From positions 1 through 64,000 of the forward strand of contig CAZDET010000007.1 of the NCBI GenBank assembly GCA_964504335.1: 64,000 bases of DNA, read 5' to 3'. Shown here piece by piece: positions 8,868 through 16,596 of the stretch. A model generated the notes under the pieces. The model saw only the letters and a list, made by a program, of their open reading frames with translations, searched no databases and was not told the origin of the DNA. A program made the translations under genes and the position numbers. The stretch is from CAZDET01 sp964504335. GTDB taxonomy: Bacteria > Bacteroidota > Bacteroidia > Chitinophagales > Saprospiraceae. Position 1 is the stretch's first letter, and every line of letters begins with the position of its first letter.

Positions 8868-9740
8868 CTACGACCGCCGCCTCAGGGCAAAGAGCCGCTG
8901 TCGGGTCAGAAGGGCTACCGCTTGCGGTACGGGTTGTAACCCTGCCTCTGGAATTGGCTTTCCGGAAAGGGCCGCGCGCTTGTGCATAGGTAGTTTCAGT
9001 GAAGGAGCCTTTCGCACGGCGGCCAGATTCAACAGCACCTGCCTGCGGTTCGTTGTTGAATCCCCGCAGTGGCGCTTGCGTACGGAGGGGCGCTTCACAC
9101 TGATACCGTATGCTCCGGGATTTTGTCCGATTGCCACGTAGGCAAAAAACCGCGGTACGTACGCCCGGGTCTGTCGGGGCAGAAACTTGCGCAGGCGGGC
9201 ATACCGTCGCGATTTTGCCAGCCGAATGGCCCGATCGACGCGAGCGGTGCCGCAGTTGTAAGCAGCCAGAGCCAACGGCCAGTCCTTGTACTCTCGGTAA
9301 AGATCGTTGAGTAAACGGAGCGCTACCTGAGTAGATGCCCGTGGGTCCAGACGCTCATCCGTCTGCTCATCGACTTGCAGGCCATAGCCACGAGCAGTGG
9401 AGGGCATGATCTGCCATAATCCCGCGGCACCCGCACCGGAAACGACCGTATCTACGGCATTGCTCTCCACCAGTGGGAGATAAAGTAAAAAGTTAGGTAG
9501 GTGGCGGCGGCGCAGCTGCTGATGAATCATAGGGCGGTGTAGCTCCAGTCGGAGCAACGCACGCTTGAGCGCTAGCCGGCCGCGGGTCTTCATCCGCTGA
9601 ATATGTTGATCGATCAATTGTTGGTCGATCTTTCCGAGATTAATGCTCGGAATTGCTCGGTTCAACGTATTGCGATTTCCTGCTTCCAACGGCAAGCAGG
9701 GTAAAAGAAGCATGATTATCCACTTCCAGGAATTATACAT
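8868..9740 (-). CDS. lytic transglycosylase (SLT domain), MltD-like
   Basis: A peptidoglycan-cleaving enzyme of 290 residues. Signal peptide about 1-20 (cleavage near LEAG). The SLT domain spans about 70-215: catalytic Glu about 92 (LPLVESNAV), GAGAAGLWQIMPSTARGYG (101-120), ALAAYNCGTARVDRA and the TRAYVPRFFAYV segment. The C-terminal 80 residues are very basic (many Arg and Lys) with no LysM domain. The next gene on the same strand upstream encodes a second, LysM-bearing lytic transglycosylase, so the two look like a tandem pair with different tails. The intervening 187 bases contain a GTGTGGG-rich simple repeat near 9901-9925. Confidence 0.88.
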   Translation of the reverse strand: MYNSWKWIIMLLLPCLPLEAGNRNTLNRAIPSINLGKIDQQLIDQHIQRMKTRGRLALKRALLRLELHRPMIHQQLRRRHLPNFLLYLPLVESNAVDTVVSGAGAAGLWQIMPSTARGYGLQVDEQTDERLDPRASTQVALRLLNDLYREYKDWPLALAAYNCGTARVDRAIRLAKSRRYARLRKFLPRQTRAYVPRFFAYVAIGQNPGAYGISVKRPSVRKRHCGDSTTNRRQVLLNLAAVRKAPSLKLPMHKRAALSGKPIPEAGLQPVPQAVALLTRQRLFALRRRS

Positions 9741-9927
9741 GATGATACCATGGGGTCTTTGGTAAGTCGTCGGCCACGGAGACGCGGCCTGATTTCTTTC
9801 GGTTGGTTCATAGCATAGCCTCCGAAGGAGTGCCCCAGGTACAAATTCGTACCGCTCACCTCTTCATACGAGATAGATGAAAAAAAGATACAAATGAATT
9901 GGTGTGAGTGTGGGTGTGGGTGTGATT

Positions 9928-11061
9928 TTAGGGTCTTGCTTTCGCTTTTGGCAGCATGATCAACAGTGGTTGATTTACGGTGATTTCAGCTTTCGTCAAT
10001 CGATTCCAGCGAATTAAATCGTCGATGCTACAACGAAATAATTGGGCTAATATTTCAATTTTATCGCCGGGTACGGTTACGTATTTCGTAGCTGTGAAAT
10101 TTGGAAGCTGAAGTTCAAAATTCGGCGCAAGGCCCAGAAATACTGCTTGAAATGCATCGCTCGCTTGAGTGGGAACTACGATATAGTTGCCGCGATCGCT
10201 GGCCGGAATAATTCCTTGACGGTATCCTTGATTTAATTTTCGCAGAGTGAGATAATTCACATTGATGGCATCCGCAATTTGGCTGATGGTCAGTTGTTGA
10301 TGCACTTTGAACACTCGCGTATTGCGAAGATCGTAATCAATTGATGCGGGCTGCAATCCGTGTTCCTGGTGGTAGTTCACGAGGTAGGCAGCGGCAATAA
10401 AGGCAGGTACGTAACGCTGCGACTCTCGGGGCAGGTACGCGCGGGCTCCCCAGAAGTTCCGGCTACCCGAAGCGCGGATGGCCTGGCGCACCCGTCCGGG
10501 GCCAGCGTTGTAGGCGGCCAGTACGAGCCCCCAATCTTGAAACTCTTCGTAGAGGGTGGCAAGCATTTTGACGGCTGCTTCCGTAGCTCGATACGTATCG
10601 AGGCGTTCATCGATCTTTCCATTCACGGTAAGGCCCATCGCCCGGGCCGTGGCAGGCACAAATTGCCACAAGCCGGCAGCCCCGGCCGGAGAAACGGAAC
10701 GGGGTAACAAGGTCGACTCTACCAAGGGTAAGTATTTGAGTGCTTCCGGTAGGTTGTGTATGCGCAGATAGTGTTCGAATACCGGAAAGTAAATTGCCGT
10801 GCGCCCGAGCATATACTCGGCATCCCGACTGCCTTCAATGATGTAACTCCGTATTCTCGACCGCAGAATGGCATCGTAGCGCACTTCCATAGGAAGGTTG
10901 ATTCCACTGAGTCGTTCCATAACCAGTTGCTCGGAGAGCCTGGTGTTAAGCGGCCGATAGGTAGTGGCAGAGGGGCTTTCGGTGTCGTTAGCGTGTACGG
11001 GCGCGCAGCATACGCAAAGGCATAAGGCCAATGCGACGCTTTTCGTCCATGGGGATTTCAT
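9928..11061 (-). CDS. lytic transglycosylase with C-terminal LysM domain
   Basis: A periplasmic murein hydrolase of 377 residues. A Cys-rich signal peptide spans about 1-24 (cleavage near VHAN). The SLT domain occupies about 90-235 with catalytic Glu about 115 (LPLVESTLL), AGAAGLWQFVPATARAMG and VLAAYNAGPGRVRQA. Then comes a MltD-like linker (VHQQLTISQIADAINVNY resembles a first, weak LysM) and a C-terminal LysM around 330-372 (YVTVPGDKIEILAQLF). The LysM should hold it on peptidoglycan. The gene has a strong-looking promoter and a structured leader between 11062 and 11245, which suggests post-transcriptional control of this copy only. Confidence 0.9.
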   Translation of the reverse strand: MKSPWTKSVALALCLCVCCAPVHANDTESPSATTYRPLNTRLSEQLVMERLSGINLPMEVRYDAILRSRIRSYIIEGSRDAEYMLGRTAIYFPVFEHYLRIHNLPEALKYLPLVESTLLPRSVSPAGAAGLWQFVPATARAMGLTVNGKIDERLDTYRATEAAVKMLATLYEEFQDWGLVLAAYNAGPGRVRQAIRASGSRNFWGARAYLPRESQRYVPAFIAAAYLVNYHQEHGLQPASIDYDLRNTRVFKVHQQLTISQIADAINVNYLTLRKLNQGYRQGIIPASDRGNYIVVPTQASDAFQAVFLGLAPNFELQLPNFTATKYVTVPGDKIEILAQLFRCSIDDLIRWNRLTKAEITVNQPLLIMLPKAKARP

Positions 11062-11120
11062 TCTGTCCTGTTTCGTTACAAATGTACCGGGGTAGTTAAT
11101 AGGTGATTAATTATTCCCGG

Positions 11121-11212
11121 CTGATTTTATGGGTTCTATTAATAGAACAGAACCAACTAGTTAGCGTTTAATGCTTTCTTTCAGAAGCGTTAATTGCCCG
11201 TCATAAAATCAG
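11121..11212 (-). promoter_or_regulatory. structured 5' leader of lytic transglycosylase gene (three-stem element)
   Basis: A perfect 11-bp outer stem pairs 11202-11212 with 11121-11131 (CTGATTTTATG and CATAAAATCAG). Inside are two hairpins: 11133-11148 (GTTCTA / TAGAAC, loop TTAA) and 11168-11193 (nine-pair stem TTAATGCTT / AAGCGTTAA, loop of eight). Together they form a three-way junction like those of riboswitches and other cis-acting RNAs. The promoter at 11215-11245 would start the RNA almost exactly at the outer stem. One pair of the second hairpin is a G-U wobble if read on the plus strand and an A-C mismatch on the minus strand, so the direction is not fully settled. It matches no riboswitch class I know. 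Confidence 0.5.
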
Positions 11213-11214
11213 AG

Positions 11215-11245
11215 CAAAATTAGGTGCTTAGATCATATGGGGCAA
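11215..11245 (-). promoter_or_regulatory. promoter of lytic transglycosylase gene
   Basis: On the minus strand TTG (11245-11243) is followed after 20 bases by TAATTTTG (11222-11215), a perfect TAnnTTTG box. Predicted transcription starts near 11211, about 150 bases before the coding start. Confidence 0.55.
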
Positions 11246-11265
11246 GTTTCCGTATCCGCAGGAGA

Positions 11266-11273
11266 TATCTTTG
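11266..11273 (+). promoter_or_regulatory. -7 promoter box TATCTTTG
   Basis: A perfect TAnnTTTG box on the plus strand in a 690-base region without a convincing gene. Transcription from here would run toward pyrD, giving a leader of roughly 470 bases that ends in the terminator at 11682-11715. No clear -33 box is visible. Short open frames at 11224-11427 overlap the box and do not look coding. Confidence 0.35.
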
Positions 11274-11562
11274 CAGGCAAAAAGCTGATTTTCAAACAGT
11301 TAAACGAATTAAAATTAAACTTAAAGTGTTTGTCCCGAAAGCCGGTTTTTCCACATTTTACCTACTTAAATGTTATCAAGCGGGTAGCCTGCCGAATTAT
11401 GTTGGCAGTTGTTCGGTAAATAGCTGAATTCTGCGTAAAATTGTTAATGAGTTGTTAATGGCGGAAGTGCTGTCGGTGAACCGCCGGCTGAGGTGCCGTT
11501 CTTCACGATTAATTCGATCCGCAAGATTGCCCTACCTTGTAGATGGTAATTTTACCGGACGA

Positions 11563-11715
11563 TCGGGCCTACAAAGAAAATATTGTTAATTTTGAATCGG
11601 TAGGCAAGAACTGCCTGCCGCAATTGCAGCAAAGCAGACAACCATCTCTGGTCAAGAATAGTTTTTGGGATTATGATTACGGCTGGGTAGCGAATGATCT
11701 ACCCGGCTTTTTTTT
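11563..11715 (+). terminator. intrinsic terminator with upstream alternative hairpins before pyrD
   Basis: GCTGGGTAG (11682-11690) and CTACCCGGC (11699-11707) form a nine-pair stem with one wobble, followed by an eight-T run (11708-11715): a textbook Rho-independent terminator. Upstream, GCCTAC (11567-11572) can pair with GTAGGC (11600-11605), but the latter can also pair with the following TGCCTGCC (about 11598-11619). This resembles the mutually exclusive hairpins of an attenuator. The terminator sits 38 bases ahead of the likely pyrD start. Alternatives: the end of a small RNA, or a mere read-through barrier. Confidence 0.6.
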
Positions 11716-11752
11716 ATTTTATGAGTACCTGCTTACCGTTCAATCGCCCGCT

Positions 11753-12799
11753 GTGTATCGACTCCTCAAACCAATCCTTTTCCAACTTCCGCCCGAACGT
11801 GCCCACCATCTGACGGTGTCCGGCCTGCATGGAGTGCTCCAAGTTCCTGGAATGCCGGCCTTCTTCAAGTACCTCTACGCCAACGACCACCCGGCGCTAC
11901 GGCGCCACGTGTTTGGGGTGTCCTTCCCCAACCCGGTGGGCCTCGCCGCCGGATTCGATAAGGATGGGAAATACGTGGCGGATATGGCGGCATTAGGGTT
12001 CGGCTTTATCGAATTGGGCACGGTGACACCGCGGCCGCAGGTAGGAAATCCGCGCCCCCGCCTTTTTCGATTGCCTCCCGACGAGGCCCTCATCAACCGA
12101 ATGGGGTTTAACAACGAGGGCGTCGACGCATTGGTAAAGCGGCTGAAAACAACCCAGCGACCACAGGGATTGGTGCTGGGGGGAAACATCGGCAAAAACA
12201 AGGATACGCCGAATGCCGAGGCACCACGCGACTACTTATATTGCCTCGAGCGGCTCCACGATTATGTCGATTATTTTGTCGTTAACGTGAGTTCGCCCAA
12301 TACGCCCAATTTGCGAGCTTTACAGGAGAAGGAGCCACTAACGGCCTTGCTGCAGCACCTGCAGGATCGCAACCAGGGAATGCCGACCCCCAAACCATTG
12401 CTGCTGAAGATTGCCCCCGATTTGTCGAAGCCGCAACTGGACGATATTCTTGAAATCGTACCCAAGGCAGATCTGGCCGGAATCATCGCCACGAATACTA
12501 CGATAGCACGTCCGGCTATGCTCACGCCATCCGACCGGGTACAGGCCATCGGAAAAGGTGGACTAAGTGGGGCCCCATTGAGGGAACCCGCCACCGAAAT
12601 TATTCGTTATCTCCATCAACAGTCGGGAGGCGATCTGACGATCATTGGAGTAGGAGGAATTGACGGTCCGGAAAGCGCCCTTGAAAAACTGGAGGCCGGC
12701 GCGTCGCTTTTGCAGATTTATTCGGGGATGGTCTACAGGGGGCCGGGATTAGTCCAAAAAATTAATAAAGCTATTGTTAAATCGGGAACTAACGATTGA
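11753..12799 (+). CDS. pyrD: dihydroorotate dehydrogenase (quinone), class 2
   Basis: Oxidises dihydroorotate to orotate in pyrimidine synthesis, passing electrons to membrane quinone. I chose the GTG at 11753 (348 residues) because the product then starts VYRLLKPILFQLPPERAHH, the usual class 2 N-terminal helix pair; the frame is open further upstream to 11543 but passes through an intrinsic terminator. Diagnostic stretches are FPNPVGLAAGFDKDG, ELGTVTPRPQ, NRMGFNNEGVD, GGNIGKNKDTP, VNVSSPNTPNLR with the catalytic Ser environment of class 2, and a C-terminal IIGVGGIDGPESA phosphate-binding loop. It is a single gene; the terminator/hairpin region in front suggests possible attenuation. Confidence 0.93.
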   Translation: MYRLLKPILFQLPPERAHHLTVSGLHGVLQVPGMPAFFKYLYANDHPALRRHVFGVSFPNPVGLAAGFDKDGKYVADMAALGFGFIELGTVTPRPQVGNPRPRLFRLPPDEALINRMGFNNEGVDALVKRLKTTQRPQGLVLGGNIGKNKDTPNAEAPRDYLYCLERLHDYVDYFVVNVSSPNTPNLRALQEKEPLTALLQHLQDRNQGMPTPKPLLLKIAPDLSKPQLDDILEIVPKADLAGIIATNTTIARPAMLTPSDRVQAIGKGGLSGAPLREPATEIIRYLHQQSGGDLTIIGVGGIDGPESALEKLEAGASLLQIYSGMVYRGPGLVQKINKAIVKSGTND

Positions 12800-12901
12800 T
12801 TATTTGGTTTTATATATTGATAGTAAGTGAATACCCATAAGCTAGGCAACACTTCCCAAAGGAAGTTTTAAAACGACTCTAAATGCTTCAAATAGATTAT
12901 C

Positions 12902-13045
12902 ATGTTACTGATCCTATTAATCATATTGATGGTGTACACGCTCCATCAGTCCGCGCAGGCACGGCAACAGCGGCTGGTCACTGATCCGCGATTCTGGATC
13001 CTGATTGGTTGTAGCTGCTGGCTGCTATGGGTTTCGATGCAGTAG
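12902..13045 (+). CDS. very small two-helix membrane protein candidate
   Basis: A 47-codon frame from ATG at 12902 to TAG at 13043-13045. The product starts MLLILLIILMVYTL, has a polar, Arg/Gln-rich centre (SAQARQQR) and a second hydrophobic stretch with two Cys and several Trp (ILIGCSCWLLW). This two-helix hairpin with a basic loop is hard to get by chance. It ends directly next to the nadC stop on the other strand. A short hairpin (ACTTCC/GGAAGT, 12851-12866, followed by TTT) lies between pyrD and this frame. No family recognised. Confidence 0.5.
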   Translation: MLLILLIILMVYTLHQSAQARQQRLVTDPRFWILIGCSCWLLWVSMQ

Positions 13046-13915
13046 TTACAGCACGATTTTAAGACTGAGGTCCAAGCTGACCGCCGAATGGGTAAGCGCT
13101 CCTACGGAAATAAATTGAACGCCCGTTTGAGCAATGCGCCTTACTGTGTGTAGATTGACCCCACCACTTGCTTCGGTCTCGAAGCGTCCGGCCACATGTG
13201 CCACCGCCTCCTCCAGCAGAGGCAACTCGAAATTATCGAGCATAATTCGGTCCACATTCCCTCTTTCCAAGACTTCTGATAGCTCTACCAGATTGCGCAC
13301 TTCAATGGTGATTGGAAGGTCCAGTTCGTTTTCCGTCAGGTAGGCCTGTACCTGATCGATCGCATTTTTAATGCTGCCGGCCGCGTCGATGTGGTTGTCC
13401 TTAATCATGATGCGGTCGTACAGGCCGGCGCGATAATTGGAGCAGCCGCCCAGGCGAACCGCCCACTTTTCGAGGAATCGAATTAGCGGGGTCGTTTTGC
13501 GGGTATCCAGAATGGTGACCGGCAGGTCTTCCACTTCGAATTTGAAGCGATTACTCAGCGTGGCAATACCACTCATGCGCTGCATGACGTTGAGCACCAG
13601 CCGCTCTGCCTTCAGAATGGCCTGGGTATTACCGTGCACCCGAAACGCTACTTCGCCGGGGGAGATCGCACTGCCGTCGGCGAGGTGCTGCTCGAATTCT
13701 ACGCTTGGATCGAGATGCCGGAAGACCGCCTCGGCTACTTCCACACCTGCCAGAATGCCGGCATCCTTTATCAATAATTGAGCAGAACTGGTTTTATCGG
13801 ATGGGATACACGCCAGGGAGGTGTAATCGCCGGGACCGATGTCTTCGGCAAGCGCCGTAATGATGAACGTGTGCAGTTGTTGTTCGGGAGTGGGAAGTAG
13901 TTGATGATCTGGCAC
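13046..13915 (-). CDS. nadC: nicotinate-nucleotide pyrophosphorylase (quinolinate phosphoribosyltransferase)
   Basis: Converts quinolinate and PRPP to nicotinate mononucleotide in de novo NAD synthesis. The 289 residues match the family. Signatures: EDIGPGDYTS near the N-terminus, RLVLNVMQRMSGIAT, LDTRKTTPLIRFLEKWAVR, GGCSNYRAGLYDRIMIKDNH with the substrate-binding Arg and Lys residues, IEVRNL, DRIMLDNFE and the final ISVGALTHSAVSLDLSL. Here the usual THR after KTTP is replaced by LIR, within normal variation as far as I can tell. nadA and nadB are not in the window. Its promoter lies in the 88-base space shared with trhO. Confidence 0.93.
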   Translation of the reverse strand: MPDHQLLPTPEQQLHTFIITALAEDIGPGDYTSLACIPSDKTSSAQLLIKDAGILAGVEVAEAVFRHLDPSVEFEQHLADGSAISPGEVAFRVHGNTQAILKAERLVLNVMQRMSGIATLSNRFKFEVEDLPVTILDTRKTTPLIRFLEKWAVRLGGCSNYRAGLYDRIMIKDNHIDAAGSIKNAIDQVQAYLTENELDLPITIEVRNLVELSEVLERGNVDRIMLDNFELPLLEEAVAHVAGRFETEASGGVNLHTVRRIAQTGVQFISVGALTHSAVSLDLSLKIVL

Positions 13916-13975
13916 AAGGAACTATTTAGAAGTGAAGATAGGTGTTTAAGCGAGTGATTTTCAACCCATTTTCCT

Positions 13976-13983
13976 TATCTTTG
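13976..13983 (+). promoter_or_regulatory. -7 promoter box TATCTTTG of trhO
   Basis: A perfect TAnnTTTG box 20 bases ahead of the trhO ATG. No convincing TTTG -33 box is visible at the usual distance. Confidence 0.5.
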
Positions 13984-14003
13984 CGCGTTATTAACAGTTA
14001 GTT

Positions 14004-15038
14004 ATGGCAAAGCGGCTATACAATATCGTCAATCGCGATGAACTGCGTCGTTGGGTAGCGGAAAGTACCGAAGCACGTACCACCCTATCATTCTACAAGT
14101 ACCACCAAATCAAAGATCCGCAGGCCTTTCGCGATCAATTGTACTCCTCGTTCGACGCGCTCGGCGTACTCGGACGCATCTATATCGCCTCCGAAGGGAT
14201 CAACGGACAATTATCCGTACTTACAAAAAACCTGGAAGCTTTTCAGCAGGCACTGTACGCGATTCCTTTCCTGGACGGCGTACGCCTTAATATCGCCATC
14301 GATGACGATGGAAAGTCTTTTTTCAAGCTGCAAATCAAAGTACGAAAAAAGATTGTAGCCGACGGCCTGGATGACGCTTCCTTCGACGTCACCAAACGCG
14401 GGAAACACCTCGATGCCGAATCCGTCAATGCCCTGATCGATCAAGAAGATACCATTGTCGTCGATATGCGCAACCACTACGAGTCGGAGGTGGGCCATTT
14501 CGAAAAAGCGATTCGGCCCGATGTGGCCACTTTCCGCGAAGCGCTGCCACTGGTAGAAGACATGCTACAGGAAGACAAGGAAAAGCCCATCGTGATGTAC
14601 TGCACGGGTGGCATCCGCTGCGAAAAGGCGAGCGCTTATTATTTGCACCGGGGCTTCAAAAAGGTCTTCATGATAGACGGTGGGATCATCGAGTACACCC
14701 GCCAATGCGCGGAAAAGAACTTACCGAACAAATTCATCGGCAAAAATTTCGTCTTCGACGAACGCCTCGGCGAACGCATCAGCGCGGATGTCATAGCCCA
14801 CTGCCACCAGTGCGGTGCCCCCTGCGACACCCATACCAACTGCGCCAACGATGCCTGCCACCTCCTCTTTATTCAGTGTCCTTCCTGCGCCCAGACCTAC
14901 GCCGGCTGTTGCTCTAGCGATTGTCGGGATTTCAATGCCCTCCCCGAAGAGACCCAGCGCCAACTGCGCCCGCATCGGACGTTCAATGGGAGTAAGTTTA
15001 GCAAAGGGCGGTATGTGCCGGGGGAGATAGTCCTTTAG
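14004..15038 (+). CDS. trhO: tRNA uridine(34) hydroxylase, rhodanese family
   Basis: Family members (YceA/TrhO) make 5-hydroxyuridine at the wobble base of certain tRNAs. The 344-residue product has the N-terminal acylphosphatase-like domain (about 27-120, IYIASEGINGQL), then a rhodanese domain (about 145-240) with active Cys about 200 in MYCTGGIRCEKAS, exactly the family signature. The C-terminal part carries a Cys cluster (CHQCGAPCDTHTNC, QCPSCAQTYAGCCS) that probably binds metal, common in longer members. The last codons, including the stop, lie inside repeat copy C. Monocistronic, with a consensus -7 box in front. Confidence 0.93.
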   Translation: MAKRLYNIVNRDELRRWVAESTEARTTLSFYKYHQIKDPQAFRDQLYSSFDALGVLGRIYIASEGINGQLSVLTKNLEAFQQALYAIPFLDGVRLNIAIDDDGKSFFKLQIKVRKKIVADGLDDASFDVTKRGKHLDAESVNALIDQEDTIVVDMRNHYESEVGHFEKAIRPDVATFREALPLVEDMLQEDKEKPIVMYCTGGIRCEKASAYYLHRGFKKVFMIDGGIIEYTRQCAEKNLPNKFIGKNFVFDERLGERISADVIAHCHQCGAPCDTHTNCANDACHLLFIQCPSCAQTYAGCCSSDCRDFNALPEETQRQLRPHRTFNGSKFSKGRYVPGEIVL

Positions 15039-15102
15039 TCCTTTGGTACTTTGGTATCCTGATTATCAAGGCCTAAAGAACTAATAGACTAAATTACCAA
15101 AG
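15028..15102. repeat. inverted repeat of 8-bp units, copy C, supplying two stop codons
   Basis: Left arm units: TAGTCCTT, TAGTCCTT, TGGTACTT, TGGTATCC (15028-15059). Right arm units: CCTAAAGA, ACTAATAG, ACTAAATT, ACCAAAGC (about 15071-15102). The trhO stop TAG (15036-15038) is the start of the second left unit; the stop of the convergent oxidoreductase gene (15089-15091) is in the right arm. The last residues of both proteins are therefore encoded by the repeat. Confidence 0.7.
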
Positions 15103-16336
15103 CCCCTACCACCCCCATCGCCGCATTCCGCCCACTCCGCATGGCGGCATCCTGGGATGCATTGAGCTGATGATCACCCGCTACGAATACGTGATTGGTT
15201 AATCGGGTCTGGAGAGGCTGCTGATCGTGGTAGAGGGCCGGCAGATTTGGAAGCGCCCGGGGAATATCGTAATGCCCTACTAACTGAAGGTCGGCCGCAG
15301 GAGTGCCGAGTAGCTGTTGGAGTTCGGCGATAACGGCTTGGGCGGTTTCGCTGGCGTCGGCAGGAATTTCCCGGAGGGTGACGGATAAGAGTTGATCCTC
15401 AGAAGCGTAAGTAGGGGCCACTGCCGAGACGTTGCAAAAATTATTAATCAAGCTATTGGTGTCGGCTACTAATCCGATCAGGCGGTGTGGGTAGGTCTTG
15501 GTTTTGGTGCGCAGATATATGCAAGCAGTCGTCTGCCAGGGACGATCGTCTGAGGCCATGTTGGGGATCAGGTCGGCTGGAGGGCAGGTAAGGATGATGG
15601 CGTCAAATGCCTCTTCCGAACCATCCTCGTAGCGCAATTGATTTTGAATAACCGCGCGGACGCGCTTATTTAAGTGAATTTGTGTGCGCTGTAGCGGTTG
15701 TGCCAGTTGTCGGGGAACCGCTTCGATACCCTCGGCGGGCAGTGCCGCATGGCCGAGGCCAAACATTTTAAACACGAAGCGAAACATATCTGCGGGGGTC
15801 GAAAGGGCCCGCTCCAGAAAGATGCCTCCGAAAAAGGGCCGGAAAAAGTCGTCGATGAAGCCCTGGCTAAATCCATATTCCTGTAGCCACTCGAGGGTAG
15901 TCTGCTCGGAATGGGTGAAAATGGCGGCCGGAGGCGTAGTGCGTAGCTGCAGGTTGAGCCGACCGACAAGCAGTTTATCCCGGAGGGTGCCAACAGCACT
16001 GAACAAGGCGTTGAATAGCCGGGCGGGCTCCCGCAGCGGGTCGTGGAGGGCGTATTGCTTACCTTGTTTGAAAATAAGTGCCCCCGGTCGGAACCGGCGC
16101 AGTTGGAGGGCCTTCAGATCCAGATAGCGGTTTACTTCCGGGTAAGCGGTCAGGAGCACCTGAAAGCCGTGATCCAGCAAAAAGCCGTCTCGGCGGTCGG
16201 TGCGTAAGCGCCCACCGAGACGGTCCTGGGCTTCGATCAGGGTGGGTACAAAGCCGGCCTCCTCTAGGTGACGGGCGGCAATCAACCCGGCGAGACCACC
16301 GCCGACGATGGCCACTTTTTCGGTCCTGTTTGGCAT
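15089..16336 (-). CDS. NAD(P)/FAD-dependent amine oxidase-like oxidoreductase
   Basis: A flavoprotein of the amine oxidase/protoporphyrinogen oxidase/phytoene desaturase superfamily. I chose the ATG at 16336 (415 residues) because the dinucleotide-binding motif VGGGLAGLIAARHLEEAG then falls at about 10-27; the frame is open to 16393. A second motif GGRLRTDRRDGFLLDHGFQ (about 45-65) is typical of the FAD-binding region, and a C-terminal VFVAGDHQLNASQDAAMRSG matches the conserved last FAD contact. The substrate is unknown. Family members in Bacteroidota are often annotated only as FAD-dependent oxidoreductase. Convergent with trhO; its stop is inside repeat copy C. A -7-like box for the divergent small gene lies 70 bases upstream. 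Confidence 0.85.
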   Translation of the reverse strand: MPNRTEKVAIVGGGLAGLIAARHLEEAGFVPTLIEAQDRLGGRLRTDRRDGFLLDHGFQVLLTAYPEVNRYLDLKALQLRRFRPGALIFKQGKQYALHDPLREPARLFNALFSAVGTLRDKLLVGRLNLQLRTTPPAAIFTHSEQTTLEWLQEYGFSQGFIDDFFRPFFGGIFLERALSTPADMFRFVFKMFGLGHAALPAEGIEAVPRQLAQPLQRTQIHLNKRVRAVIQNQLRYEDGSEEAFDAIILTCPPADLIPNMASDDRPWQTTACIYLRTKTKTYPHRLIGLVADTNSLINNFCNVSAVAPTYASEDQLLSVTLREIPADASETAQAVIAELQQLLGTPAADLQLVGHYDIPRALPNLPALYHDQQPLQTRLTNHVFVAGDHQLNASQDAAMRSGRNAAMGVVGALVI

Positions 16337-16431
16337 GGAATAACAAGTTGCAGGCGGTTCAAACATAGAACCGCGCTCAATGTTTGACACCACCGTTTTT
16401 CGGCGTACCTTGTGGCAAAATTGAGTCTATA

Positions 16432-16596
16432 ATGTCTACCGTAGATACCTCCCCGAGCAAGCGCCGGGCATACTGGTTGTACTTCCTGATTTCCACTGCT
16501 GCGCTCATCGCGATGCTGATTTTCGCCGACGAGTGGTTCTGGATTGCACTGCCGTTTTCGCTCACCTATTTTGTAATGGCCCTGGGCGATATTTAG
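16432..16596 (+). CDS. small two-helix membrane protein
   Basis: Starting from the ATG at 16432, a 54-residue product has a short basic N-terminus (SKRRAYW) and two hydrophobic segments (about 13-28 and 32-50), with Trp and Phe at the interfaces. A TACCTTG box at 16406-16412 is well placed as a -7 element and is the same variant seen ahead of pyrD. The stop overlaps the pgl stop on the other strand by a few bases. I recognise no family, but the promoter-like box plus the membrane-hairpin composition make it likely to be real. Confidence 0.6.
   Translation: MSTVDTSPSKRRAYWLYFLISTAALIAMLIFADEWFWIALPFSLTYFVMALGDI

Noticed and set aside
11224..11427. 60-67 codon frames between the lytic transglycosylase and pyrD
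   Set aside because: They overlap the TATCTTTG box and show no hydrophobic core, motif or reliable start; the region is better explained as non-coding leader.
11543..11752. N-terminal extension of PyrD back to the ATG at 11543
   Set aside because: The extension would be encoded by the terminator and T-run and does not match the class 2 N-terminus.
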